DNA of 9,936 nucleotides. It comes from Rhodobacterales bacterium. Lineage in GTDB: Bacteria; Pseudomonadota; Alphaproteobacteria; Rhodobacterales; Rhodobacteraceae. The position numbers and the translations under genes are program-made. The stretch is taken from positions 984 to 10,919 of the forward strand of contig JAACVA010000062.1 of NCBI GenBank assembly GCA_009992615.1, in the 5' to 3' direction. Below, piece after piece: positions 1 to 5,718 of this stretch. Positions within the stretch are counted from its first letter, which is position 1; each line of letters begins with the position of its first letter. Under the pieces are notes generated by a model. That model did no database searches. It was given only the letters and a program-made list of their open reading frames with translations, and had not been told where the DNA came from.

Positions 1-728
1 CCTGACGCTGCCGACACCCGAGTTGCCCCATCTTCTTCGACCGCACCCCGAAAACCATCCGCTTTGTCTGCGATCCAAAGGATGAAGGCATCATAACCCC
101 GCCGGTGCCCGCCCGCAGCCATTGCCCGACTGGTTCCGCGAACTGCCCGCCATCACCCCCGATGCCGTGTCACCCACGGACACCGGACTGGTGTATGCCG
201 TTTCTCGGCGCCATGACGACCGGCTGGATCCGGACCCCGCCCGCGACCCTGCGGATGGAAGTCGCCGGTGGCGACAAGACGGTGAATACCGGGCGCGATT
301 TCGACCGGCCGCCCACCTCGAACCACGGAGGGGGATTGCATCAGGTCAGGGGAAACCCATGGGGCAAGTGTCCGCCGTGCAAGTTCCACAATTTCTGGGC
401 GATCCATCGCGCCTCCGGGTTGGAGTTGTCTGTTTCTCGACCCGATGAACCGGCCCAATGGTATTTTCGAGGTGACGTCGGGGATCGTCGACACCGACAC
501 ATATCGCTCACCTGTACATTTTCCGTTCTTTGCAACCGGACTTGACGGGTTGCATATCATTGCCAAGGGATCGCCCCTTTTGCGGGTCATCCCGTTCCGC
601 CGCGATGCCACCGAATCGCCGCCGATATTCGCGCCGAACATGCCGATGAACGCGACCCGCGCATCAAGGTGCAGCGCAACATGACAGCGGAAACTGGCTG
701 GTATCGCAACAAGGCCCGGGCAAAACGC
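1..728 (+). pseudogene. Multiply frameshifted gene resembling the DUF6065 family (left end outside window)
   Basis: A protein-like reading is recovered only by switching frames. Frame 3 from about 30 gives IFFDRTPKTIRFVCDPKDEG; frame 2 from about 119 gives LPDWFRELPAITPD; frame 3 from about 190 gives CMPFLGAMTTGWI and later HQVRGNPWG and CKFHNFW; frame 1 from about 409 gives PPGWSCLFLDPMNRPNGIFE, then SGIVDTDTYRSPVHFPFF and VIPFRRDATE; frame 3 from about 615 gives IAADIRAEHADERDPRIKVQ and ends near GWYRNKARAKR. Breaks therefore lie near 28, 118, 190, 405 and 613. The order of elements (LPDWF, a C-MPFLxAMTxG block, HQVxGxP, a PPG...NRPNG block, an SGIVxTDTY block, VIPFRRD) resembles uncharacterised DUF6065-type proteins as I remember them; the family name is tentative. 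The protein wording survives well, so the breaks are either recent or sequencing errors. Function unknown. Confidence 0.68.
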
Positions 729-816
729 CGGTTCGCCCCCGTCAAATCCGGGCCCGCTGTCATCGCAGCCGCATCCCGGAGGCGTCTTTGTCTTGCTAAC
801 CCGGCACCCGGAACAG

Positions 817-841
817 AAAAACCGGACATGAAGGTCCGGCT
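817..841 (-). terminator. Rho-independent terminator behind the FAH-fold pseudogene
   Basis: On the minus strand the sequence reads CCGGAC, a six-base loop, GTCCGG, then a run of five T (817-821) and CTG. The perfect 6-bp stem (822-827 with 834-839) can be extended by a G-T and an A-T pair. It lies about 65 bases beyond the last recognisable codon of the minus-strand FAH-fold remnant and is the right way round to end that gene. On the plus strand no T-tract follows the hairpin, so it is not a good terminator for the upstream plus-strand pseudogene. Confidence 0.6.
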
Positions 842-904
842 CTGTTGCCCGATCATTTGCAGAATTGTCAACCATCGTCGGAATTTCTGAAATTGCTGGC
901 GCGA

Positions 905-1470
905 AAGGTTCTGCGGGTCAGGAACCTCGTCGCGCGTCACCTGCCACGGGCCGATGGGGCCGAAAGTGCCTGCGCTCTTTCCCTTCACCCATTGCCCGCC
1001 TCTCTCGATCTGAAAGGCACGCTCTGAAACATCGTTGATCACGCAATAACCAGCAACTTGAGCCAGCGCGTCCGCCTCGGACAGGTAACGCGCTTTCCGT
1101 CCGATCATCATGCCCAGCTCAACCTCCCAGTCGGTGTTCTGCGAGCCGGACGGGGTATGATGTTGTCGTTCGGCTCGCAGATCGCGCTGGTGGCTTTCAT
1201 GAACAGGACCGGCTCGGCCGACACGTGCATTCCGCTTTTGGCGGCATGGTCGGGATAGGTCAGCCCGACACAGATGAACTTTGCTACCTACCCCACGCAG
1301 GGGCCGATGCGCGACGGCGGCGGCAGCACAGCGAGAGTTTCGGGGGCGATCTGCGCGTGCGCGTGAGGCAGCGGGAGGCGACAGCCTGCCAAATCGGCGA
1401 TAATCGGCGTCAGCTCGGCCGTGGGGGCCACTGGCGCGGCAACGACGCGGATAGGCGCTGTCGTTGGCAA
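905..1470 (-). pseudogene. Fumarylacetoacetate hydrolase-fold protein remnant (ureidoglycolate lyase / hydratase-like)
   Basis: Read on the minus strand, the pieces follow the order of the FAH superfamily: an N-terminal part ending in SRIGPCVG, then KFICVGLTYPDHAAKSG, EPVLFMKATSAICEPND, NTDWEVELGMMIGRKARYLS, AGYCVINDVSERAFQIERGG, QWVKGKSAGTFGPIGPW and finally VTRDEVPDPQNL. Three lesions are visible. A TAG at 1288-1290 replaces the usual Gln in the VGQVGKF-type stretch. A frameshift near 1145-1155 separates the NDNIIPR block from the NTDWEVELG block. After PDPQNL (about 905) the expected C-terminal half, including the TRxM...LSxFMxLxPGD and TGTPPGVG regions, is absent. Intact relatives are about 280 residues, cleave or hydrate 2-oxo acids such as acylpyruvates, and bind a divalent metal. 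The exact former substrate cannot be told. A matching terminator remains downstream at 817-841. Confidence 0.82.
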
Positions 1471-1662
1471 AGATGTTTCAGATCGGTATCCGGGGAAACC
1501 GATGTTGTGATGGCATAACCATGTGTACGTGCTCCTGCACCCTCATGTGTAAACTTCAGCCAGGCAGATGTCTCACGCTTGTCGGCACGGAGGGGGGGGT
1601 GAAGTAGGCCAGCGTCCAAACCCCGCCCATGCCCTGCCGCCTGCTGAAATTGGCTGAGGTTC

Positions 1663-1794
1663 ATGCCTAATCAGAAAACGCTAAGCCTTCACGGGTTGCT
1701 AAAGCGAGCCTTTGTAGAGCTTGCTGAAGCGGGCTTGTCAGACGCCGGGACTCAAACGGTAACGCGCCGAAGTTTGGAAATCGCAGCATTGTAA
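1663..1794 (+). CDS. Doubtful 43-residue ORF, hypothetical or gene fragment
   Basis: ATG at 1663 opens a frame to TAA at 1792-1794. The product begins MPNQKTLSLHGLLKRAFVEL and ends RRSLEIAAL, a charged, helix-prone composition that looks more protein-like than the other frames here. A GAGG lies only three bases before the ATG, which is too close for a strong ribosome binding site. Codons such as CTA, CGA, GTA, TTG and AGT are unlike the G/C-ending codons of the neighbouring intact genes. It could be a fragment of a transferred gene, a small foreign ORF, or chance. I do not recognise a family. Confidence 0.22.
   Translation: MPNQKTLSLHGLLKRAFVELAEAGLSDAGTQTVTRRSLEIAAL
1696..1736. repeat. Two imperfect 16-bp direct repeats, 25-bp period
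   Basis: TTGCTAAAGCGAGCCT (1696-1711) and TTGCTGAAGCGGGCTT (1721-1736) match at 13 of 16 positions. The 25-base offset is not a multiple of three, so it does not reflect a protein repeat in the small ORF spanning it. With only two copies it could be a degraded protein-binding site or chance. Confidence 0.3.
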
Positions 1795-1942
1795 CGCAAA
1801 CAAGCGGGCCGGAAAACGATGTCGCGCGATGCCCAAATGCGACGGTCATAGTAAGCACATGAGAGCAGAGGGTGGGAGACAACGCAAAATCGACCCTTGT
1901 TTCACCACCAAAAAATCTGCGAAGGAAACCATAAAAACAAGG

Positions 1943-2026
1943 TGGTACCCGAGGCCGGACTCGAACCGGCACGCCTTGCGGCGGGGGATTTTGAATCCCC
2001 TGCGTCTACCATTCCGCCACTCGGGC
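1943..2026 (-). tRNA. tRNA-Leu (anticodon CAA)
   Basis: The minus strand gives a complete class II tRNA of 84 bases including an encoded CCA. The 5' acceptor strand GCCCGAG pairs with CTCGGGT (one terminal G-U), followed by discriminator A and CCA. The anticodon stem GGGGA/TCCCC encloses loop TTCAAAA, giving anticodon CAA, which reads UUG (leucine). The long variable arm (CGCC GCAA GGCG) is as expected for leucine tRNAs. The T-arm is GCCGG TTCGAGT CCGGC. The 5' end is at 2026. The gene lies about 75 bases behind the metallopeptidase stop on the same strand. Its 3' end faces the decayed 1-1942 stretch; leucine-CAA tRNA genes (leuX in Escherichia coli) are known integration sites for genomic islands. 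Confidence 0.96.
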
Positions 2027-2059
2027 CCGATACGGTTCAGCGCGTCCGGACCTAAGTTG

Positions 2060-2088
2060 TCTATAACGCCACCGCCGCCGGGAAAAGC
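2060..2088 (-). promoter_or_regulatory. Possible tRNA-Leu promoter
   Basis: On the minus strand a TATAGA hexamer (2060-2065) lies about 34 bases before the tRNA 5' end, a reasonable distance for a -10 box. At a 17-base spacing the -35 position holds GCTTTT, a poor match to TTGACA, within T-rich sequence. The tRNA could instead be read through from the metallopeptidase gene, whose stop codon is just upstream. Confidence 0.25.
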
Positions 2089-2101
2089 GAAAAACGCACA
2101 G

Positions 2102-2959
2102 CTACAGCCGGTTGGCGCCGAAAGTATCGCATTGCGCCATCGCGCCGGTTTCAAAGCCCCGGGCAAACCACCGCTGCCGCTGGTCCGATGTGCCGTGGGT
2201 AAAGGTGTGGGGGCTGGGCACGCGTCCGGCATTTCGCTGCAACGTGTCGTCACCGATCTGTTTCGCGGCGTTCATCGCCTCGGCCACGTCGCCGGGATCA
2301 AGGCTGGCGAATGTGTCCTGCGCCGCCCGCGCCCAGATCCCGGCATAGCAATCCGCCTGCAACTCGATCCGTACGGAGATGCCATTGCTCTGTTCCGGGC
2401 TGGCGGCGGCACGCATCCGGTTGGCCTGACCAAGGATGCCCAGTTCATTCTGCACATGGTGGGCGATTTCATGCGCCACCACATAAGCTGCGGCGAAATC
2501 GCCCTTGGCGCCCAATTGGCGGGCGAGCGTGGTAAAGAAATCGGTATCCAGATACGCCTTCTGATCCGCCGGACAGTAAAACGGCCCCGTGGCACCCGAA
2601 GCGCCGCCACAAGGGCTGTCGGTCACGCCCTTGAACAGGACAAGGGTGGCAGGTGTATAGGTTTCGCCCAACTGCTGACGAAACACCTCGGCCCAGACCT
2701 CTTCGGTGTCCGCCAGGGTGACCGCGACAAATTGTCCGGCCTTCTGATCCTGCGCCGTGATCTGCGCGTCGCCGCCGCCTGACGGTGACGGTGACGTTGC
2801 GCCCTGTTGCAACAGCGGCGTCACATCAATGCCCAGAAAATAACCAACAACCACAATGGCGATCAGACCCAGCCCGCCAATTCCACCCGCGACGCGCCCG
2901 GCGGATGCGCCGCGCCGGTCCTCGATGTTCCGGCTGGTGCGCCGCCCTTGCCATTTCAT
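2102..2959 (-). CDS. ypfJ: Neutral zinc metallopeptidase, YpfJ family, membrane-anchored
   Basis: A 285-residue protein of the putative neutral zinc metallopeptidase family (YpfJ-like). An N-terminal WQGRR motif is followed by one hydrophobic segment (about 26-43, GGLGLIAIVVVGYFLG) and a Gly/Ser/Pro-rich linker, so the catalytic part is probably periplasmic. The zinc-binding motif HEIAHH is at 163-168 and the second family motif ELQADCYAGIW at 199-209. The C-terminal block has HTHGTSDQRQRWFxxGF (about 251-269). Four cysteines (117, 129, 204, 277) all lie in the predicted periplasmic part. The ATG at 2957-2959 is preferred over upstream in-frame starts because AGGGGAG precedes it by 8 bases and it gives the family-typical MKWQGRR start. 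Substrates of this family are poorly known. It is divergent from yqaA-dsbB and followed by the tRNA. Confidence 0.93.
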   Translation of the reverse strand: MKWQGRRTSRNIEDRRGASAGRVAGGIGGLGLIAIVVVGYFLGIDVTPLLQQGATSPSPSGGGDAQITAQDQKAGQFVAVTLADTEEVWAEVFRQQLGETYTPATLVLFKGVTDSPCGGASGATGPFYCPADQKAYLDTDFFTTLARQLGAKGDFAAAYVVAHEIAHHVQNELGILGQANRMRAAASPEQSNGISVRIELQADCYAGIWARAAQDTFASLDPGDVAEAMNAAKQIGDDTLQRNAGRVPSPHTFTHGTSDQRQRWFARGFETGAMAQCDTFGANRL

Positions 2960-3016
2960 CGAATAACTCCCCTGCCATCGCCCGTTTTTGCCCCGGTTTC
3001 CGACCGCGCTGATCAA

Positions 3017-3044
3017 AGCCTATCCGAACTACCGACGATGGCAA
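3017..3044 (-). promoter_or_regulatory. Possible promoter of the metallopeptidase gene
   Basis: The minus strand reads TTGCCA (3039-3044), a 16-base spacer, then TAGGCT (3017-3022). The predicted start of transcription lies about 50 bases before the ATG at 2959. The -10 context ATAGGCTTTG resembles ATAGGTATTG found before ppiD at 8054-8063. Based on pattern and position only. Confidence 0.33.
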
Positions 3045-3077
3045 ACGGTTCCCGACGGTCTGATGACGCAGTGTCGG

Positions 3078-3106
3078 TTGACGCGGCCCTGCGCCCGTGC
3101 TGCAAG
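3078..3106 (+). promoter_or_regulatory. Possible promoter of yqaA-dsbB
   Basis: TTGACG (3078-3083), a 17-base spacer and TGCAAG (3101-3106) lie about 28 bases before the yqaA ATG. The -35 box is good and the -10 box weak (3 of 6 bases). It is in the 174-base divergent intergenic region shared with the metallopeptidase. Confidence 0.28.
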
Positions 3107-3133
3107 GGCGGGGCAGGCGAGGGACCACACCAT

Positions 3134-3712
3134 ATGCTGAGACGTTTTTACATCTGGGTGCTGGGCCTCGCGCAAAGCCGCAATGCCCTCTGGGCGCTGG
3201 GGTTTGTGTCATTCGTTGAAAGCTCGGTTTTTCCGATTCCACCGGATGTTCTGATGATCCCGATGATCCTCGCCCGTCCGTCCCGCGCCTGGCTGATTGC
3301 CGGGGTGGCCCTGACGGCCTCTGTCGCGGGGGGGATGCTGGGATATTGGATCGGCGCCGCGCTGTTTGAAACGGTGGGCCAACCGGTTCTGGCATTTTAT
3401 GGCAAGGATGCCTATTTCGACGAATTTGCCGCGCGCTATAACGAATGGGGCGCGTGGGCTGTTCTGATCGCCGGTGTGACACCGTTTCCTTTCAAGGTGA
3501 TTACCATCATGTCGGGCGCCACCGGCCTTTCGGTGCCGGTGTTCATTGTCGCCAGTATCATCGCGCGGGGGCTGCGGTTCTTTGTGGTCGCGGCGCTGTT
3601 GTGGCGGTTTGGTGCGCCGATCAGCATATTCATCGAGCGGCGGCTTGGGCTGATGTTCACGCTGTTCGTCGTCATCCTTCTGGGAGGTTTCTACATAGTG
3701 AGGTATCTGTGA
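3134..3712 (+). CDS. yqaA: YqaA family membrane protein (VTT/SNARE-associated domain)
   Basis: A 192-residue integral membrane protein of the YqaA branch of the VTT (DedA-related) superfamily. The family-typical N-terminal stretch SFVESSVFPIPPDVLMIPM lies at about 26-44, followed by hydrophobic segments at about 53-78 and 106-116. The conserved GVTPFPFKVITIMSGATG at about 114-131 is the re-entrant-loop type motif of the superfamily. Further hydrophobic segments are at about 133-157 and 172-189. The ATG at 3134 is chosen because GAGGGA precedes it by 9 bases and it gives the family-typical length. Related DedA/VTT proteins act in lipid movement or envelope homeostasis; the role of YqaA itself is not established. 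Its stop overlaps the dsbB start by 4 bases (GTGA), which suggests translational coupling. Confidence 0.92.
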   Translation: MLRRFYIWVLGLAQSRNALWALGFVSFVESSVFPIPPDVLMIPMILARPSRAWLIAGVALTASVAGGMLGYWIGAALFETVGQPVLAFYGKDAYFDEFAARYNEWGAWAVLIAGVTPFPFKVITIMSGATGLSVPVFIVASIIARGLRFFVVAALLWRFGAPISIFIERRLGLMFTLFVVILLGGFYIVRYL

Positions 3713-4176
3713 CCCGTCGATCACTCATATTGCTGGCGGCAGCAGGCTCGCTCGGCTTGCTGGCCGGAGCGTTTTTCTTTCAGGCGCTGGGCTATGCACC
3801 CTGCAAGATGTGTCTCTGGCAGCGCTGGCCCCATGCCGCCGCTGTCACCCTTGGCGCCGTCGGGGCCTTTGCTCCGCTGGCCATCGTTGCGGCCCTCGGT
3901 GCCCTTGCGGCGCTGAGCACGGGGGCCATCGGCGTGTTTCACGCCGGGGTGGAGTGGAAGCTATGGGAAGGACCATCGTCGTGCACCGGCACCGGCGCGG
4001 GGCTGTCAGAGCTTTCGGGCACCGACCTGTTGTCGACCGACATCTCTGAAACTCTGGTCATGTGTGACGAAATCGTCTGGCAGTTTCTTGGCATGTCCAT
4101 GGCGGGATGGAACGCCGTGTTGTCCTTTGCGCTGGTCGTGGTGTGGATCGCCGCCCTGACCCGACGCGAAAACTGA
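3709..4176 (+). CDS. dsbB: Disulfide bond formation protein B (DsbB family)
   Basis: A 155-residue inner-membrane quinone-linked oxidoreductase that would reoxidise a DsbA-type periplasmic thiol oxidase. The first redox pair is CKMC (Cys32, Cys35) in the family motif APCKMCLWQRWPH. The second pair, Cys92 (SSCTG) and Cys119 (LVMCDE), lies in the second periplasmic loop. Hydrophobic segments at about 5-25, 43-62, 63-78 and 130-150 give the four-helix topology. The GTG start at 3709 overlaps the yqaA stop (GTGA) and has GAGG five bases upstream; no in-frame ATG fits. All four functional cysteines are present, so it is expected to be active. No dsbA is visible in the window. Confidence 0.93.
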   Translation: MTRRSLILLAAAGSLGLLAGAFFFQALGYAPCKMCLWQRWPHAAAVTLGAVGAFAPLAIVAALGALAALSTGAIGVFHAGVEWKLWEGPSSCTGTGAGLSELSGTDLLSTDISETLVMCDEIVWQFLGMSMAGWNAVLSFALVVVWIAALTRREN

Positions 4177-4187
4177 ACGCGTTTTTT
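4164..4187 (+). terminator. Short hairpin and T-tract at the end of dsbB
   Basis: ACGCG (4164-4168) and CGCGT (4178-4182) form a 5-bp stem around a nine-base loop, followed directly by a T run (4182-4187). The stem begins inside the last codons of dsbB and the stop codon is in the loop. The stem is short, so termination may be partial. It separates the plus-strand yqaA-dsbB pair from the convergent AsnC-type gene. Confidence 0.45.
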
Positions 4188-4249
4188 GAGTATTTTTGGC
4201 AAGAAGAAATCAGCCGCAAAACCCGGATTTCGCCGTCTCGTGCCGCAAC

Positions 4250-4672
4250 TCAGGGCGTGCGCGTCGACAGCAGCAGGTTTGTTTCACTGGACGTGATACC
4301 GGGTAGTTCGCGGATGGTGAACAATGTCTTGTCCAGATCCTCAAGCGTTTGCGCCGCAAGATCGACGATCAAATCCCATTTGCCATTGGTCGAATGAACC
4401 GCGCGCACCTGAGGCAGGCCGCGCAGGCGGTGGATCAGCCGGGTGGTGCCCGCGCCTTCGATGCCCAGCATCATCAGACCGCGCACCGGCGCGCGCGCCA
4501 CATCGGCGCGCGTCAGCACGGTGAAGCCCTGAATGTCGCCATTGGCCTGCATCCGTTCGATCCGGGCGCGCAGAGTGGCACGGGACTTGCCCAGCCGCTT
4601 TGCCAGTTCGGCCAGGGGCAGGCGGGCATCGGCGCGCAGGGCGGCAACAAGGGCCAGGTCGGTATCGTCCAT
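4250..4672 (-). CDS. Lrp/AsnC family transcriptional regulator, probably of arginine/ornithine catabolism
   Basis: A 140-residue Lrp/AsnC-type regulator. The N-terminal winged helix-turn-helix includes PLAELAKRLGKSRATLRARI (19-38). The C-terminal effector/oligomerisation (RAM) domain spans about 65-135, with the family-typical turn NGKWDLIVD (96-104) and a final strand around SSETNLLLS. The ATG at 4670-4672 gives the usual MDDTDLALVAAL start. The best ribosome site, GGAGG (4687-4691), is 14 bases away, which is long; an ATA codon 9 bases upstream of the ATG sits at ideal spacing, so the true start is uncertain. The gene diverges from the arginase-cyclodeaminase operon across about 120 bases. 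From position I infer that it controls that operon, probably with arginine or ornithine as effector. Confidence 0.92.
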   Translation of the reverse strand: MDDTDLALVAALRADARLPLAELAKRLGKSRATLRARIERMQANGDIQGFTVLTRADVARAPVRGLMMLGIEGAGTTRLIHRLRGLPQVRAVHSTNGKWDLIVDLAAQTLEDLDKTLFTIRELPGITSSETNLLLSTRTP

Positions 4673-4791
4673 ATCGGCTATAATATCCTCCGAACCGGTC
4701 GGTGTCACGTCAAATTGGTCTGAACGGCCGCTGTATTCCAACGCGATCTGGCGTCACATTCGCAGGACCGCATCAGGAAAGGCAGGCGCCA
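4673..4791. promoter_or_regulatory. Divergent control region between the AsnC-type gene and rocF
   Basis: This 119-base region must carry the promoters of both genes. I see no strong -35/-10 pair in either direction. Two short direct repeats, GGTGTCACGT (4701-4710) and GGCGTCACAT (4750-4759), share 8 of 10 bases and are 49 bases apart, close to five helical turns. TTGG (4715-4718) and CCAA (4738-4741) form a small inverted pair between them. These are candidate binding sites for the divergent AsnC-type regulator; the assignment is inference. Confidence 0.35.
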
Positions 4792-5718
4792 ATGAAACAG
4801 GACGTGATTCTCGTGGGGGCACCGGTGGACAGTGGCAAGGACCGGCGCGGCTGCATCATGGGCCCCGATGCCTTTCGTGTGGCCGGTCTGGCCGAGACGA
4901 TCCGCGATCTGGGCCATGGCGTGACGGATCGGGGCAACCTGCGCCCTGCCCCGCTGCGCGATCATGCCGGGATGCCCAGCCACCTTGTGGCGCTGAGCGA
5001 GACCGTCGCCTGGACCGAGGCCCTGCAAAGCGCCGCCCGCACCGCCATGGCCGAGGGGATGCCGATTTTCCTGGGTGGCGATCACGCCTTGGCGTTGGGC
5101 ACCGTTTCAGGCGTGGCCGCCCATGCCGCCGCCGTGAACCGCCCGCAATTCGTGTTGTGGCTGGATGCGCACAGTGATTTCCACACCCCCCAGACCACCA
5201 CAAGCGGCAATCTGCACGGCACACCCGTCGCCTATCTGACCGGGCGCGCCGGATTTGACGCCTTTCCGCCCGTGTCCGCCCCGGTGCCCGATGATCAGAT
5301 TTGCATGATCGGCATCCGCTCGGTCGACCGGGCCGAACACGTGGCATTGCTGGCCAGCGACATTGCCGTGCACGACATGCGCGAGATTGACGAAACCGGC
5401 ATCGGTGCTCCGTTGCGCACCTTTCTCGACAAGGTGCGCGCGGCAAACGGGATGCTGCACGTTTCGCTGGATGTCGATTTTCTGGATCCCTCCATCGCGC
5501 CCGGTGTCGGCACCACAGTGCCAGGCGGCGCAACTTTTCGCGAGGCGCATCTGATGATGGAAATGCTGCACGAATCGGGGATGGTCACCTCGCTGGACCT
5601 GGTGGAGCTGAACCCGTTCCTCGACGAACGCGGCCGGACTGCCGCCTTGATGGTGGATCTCACCGCGTCGCTGCTGGGGCGCAAGGTGTTCGACCGCCCG
5701 ACACGGGGCTTCGCATGA
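4792..5718 (+). CDS. rocF: Arginase
   Basis: A 308-residue ureohydrolase that should hydrolyse L-arginine to L-ornithine and urea in the cytoplasm. The manganese-binding residues are all present: His98 in LGGDHA, Asp125, His127 and Asp129 in LDAHSDFH, and Asp227 and Asp229 in SLDVDFLDP. The substrate-binding SGNLHGTPVAYL block is at 138-149, and DLVELNPFLDERGRTA near the C-terminus is typical of arginases. Length matches bacterial arginases. The ATG at 4792 is preceded by AGGAAAGG and GGCAGG and gives the usual start; the longer open frame upstream overlaps the divergent regulator's promoter region. Its end overlaps the next start by 4 bases (ATGA). The downstream cyclodeaminase, which uses ornithine, supports arginase over agmatinase or formimidoylglutamase. 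Confidence 0.95.
   Translation: MKQDVILVGAPVDSGKDRRGCIMGPDAFRVAGLAETIRDLGHGVTDRGNLRPAPLRDHAGMPSHLVALSETVAWTEALQSAARTAMAEGMPIFLGGDHALALGTVSGVAAHAAAVNRPQFVLWLDAHSDFHTPQTTTSGNLHGTPVAYLTGRAGFDAFPPVSAPVPDDQICMIGIRSVDRAEHVALLASDIAVHDMREIDETGIGAPLRTFLDKVRAANGMLHVSLDVDFLDPSIAPGVGTTVPGGATFREAHLMMEMLHESGMVTSLDLVELNPFLDERGRTAALMVDLTASLLGRKVFDRPTRGFA

Larger units (their letters stand above)
1471..1942. other. Gene-poor stretch between the pseudogenes and the tRNA
   Basis: I see no recognisable gene in these roughly 470 bases. The composition is more AT-rich and the codon-like pattern less biased than in the clean genes to the right. It contains a G8 homopolymer (1592-1599), a doubtful 43-codon ORF (1663-1794) and a pair of imperfect 16-base repeats 25 bases apart (1696 and 1721). 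T-rich minus-strand sequence lies just behind the tRNA 3' end (1905-1940). No integrase, transposase or clear inverted repeats are visible. It is best read as intergenic debris. Confidence 0.55.

Noticed and set aside
153..875. 240-codon open frame on the minus strand opposite the first pseudogene
   Set aside because: The plus strand carries consistent family wording through frame changes; the minus-strand product has none.
1592..1599. G8 homopolymer as a phase-variation tract
   Set aside because: It is not inside or just upstream of any recognisable intact gene.
1743..1759. Sequence resembling a tRNA T-arm (minus strand GTTTGAGTCCCGGC) that might be an attachment-site copy
   Set aside because: It matches the nearby tRNA-Leu T-arm only partly, with a shift of one base, and there is no matching acceptor end, so it is too weak to call an att site.
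1829..2782. 317-codon open frame on the plus strand across the tRNA and the metallopeptidase
   Set aside because: It runs through the tRNA gene and antisense to a peptidase with clear zinc motifs, so it is a chance frame.
4206..4231. GAAATC...GATTTC inverted repeat as a terminator of the AsnC-type gene
   Set aside because: AT-rich six-base stem with a 14-base loop and no T-tract after it on the minus strand.
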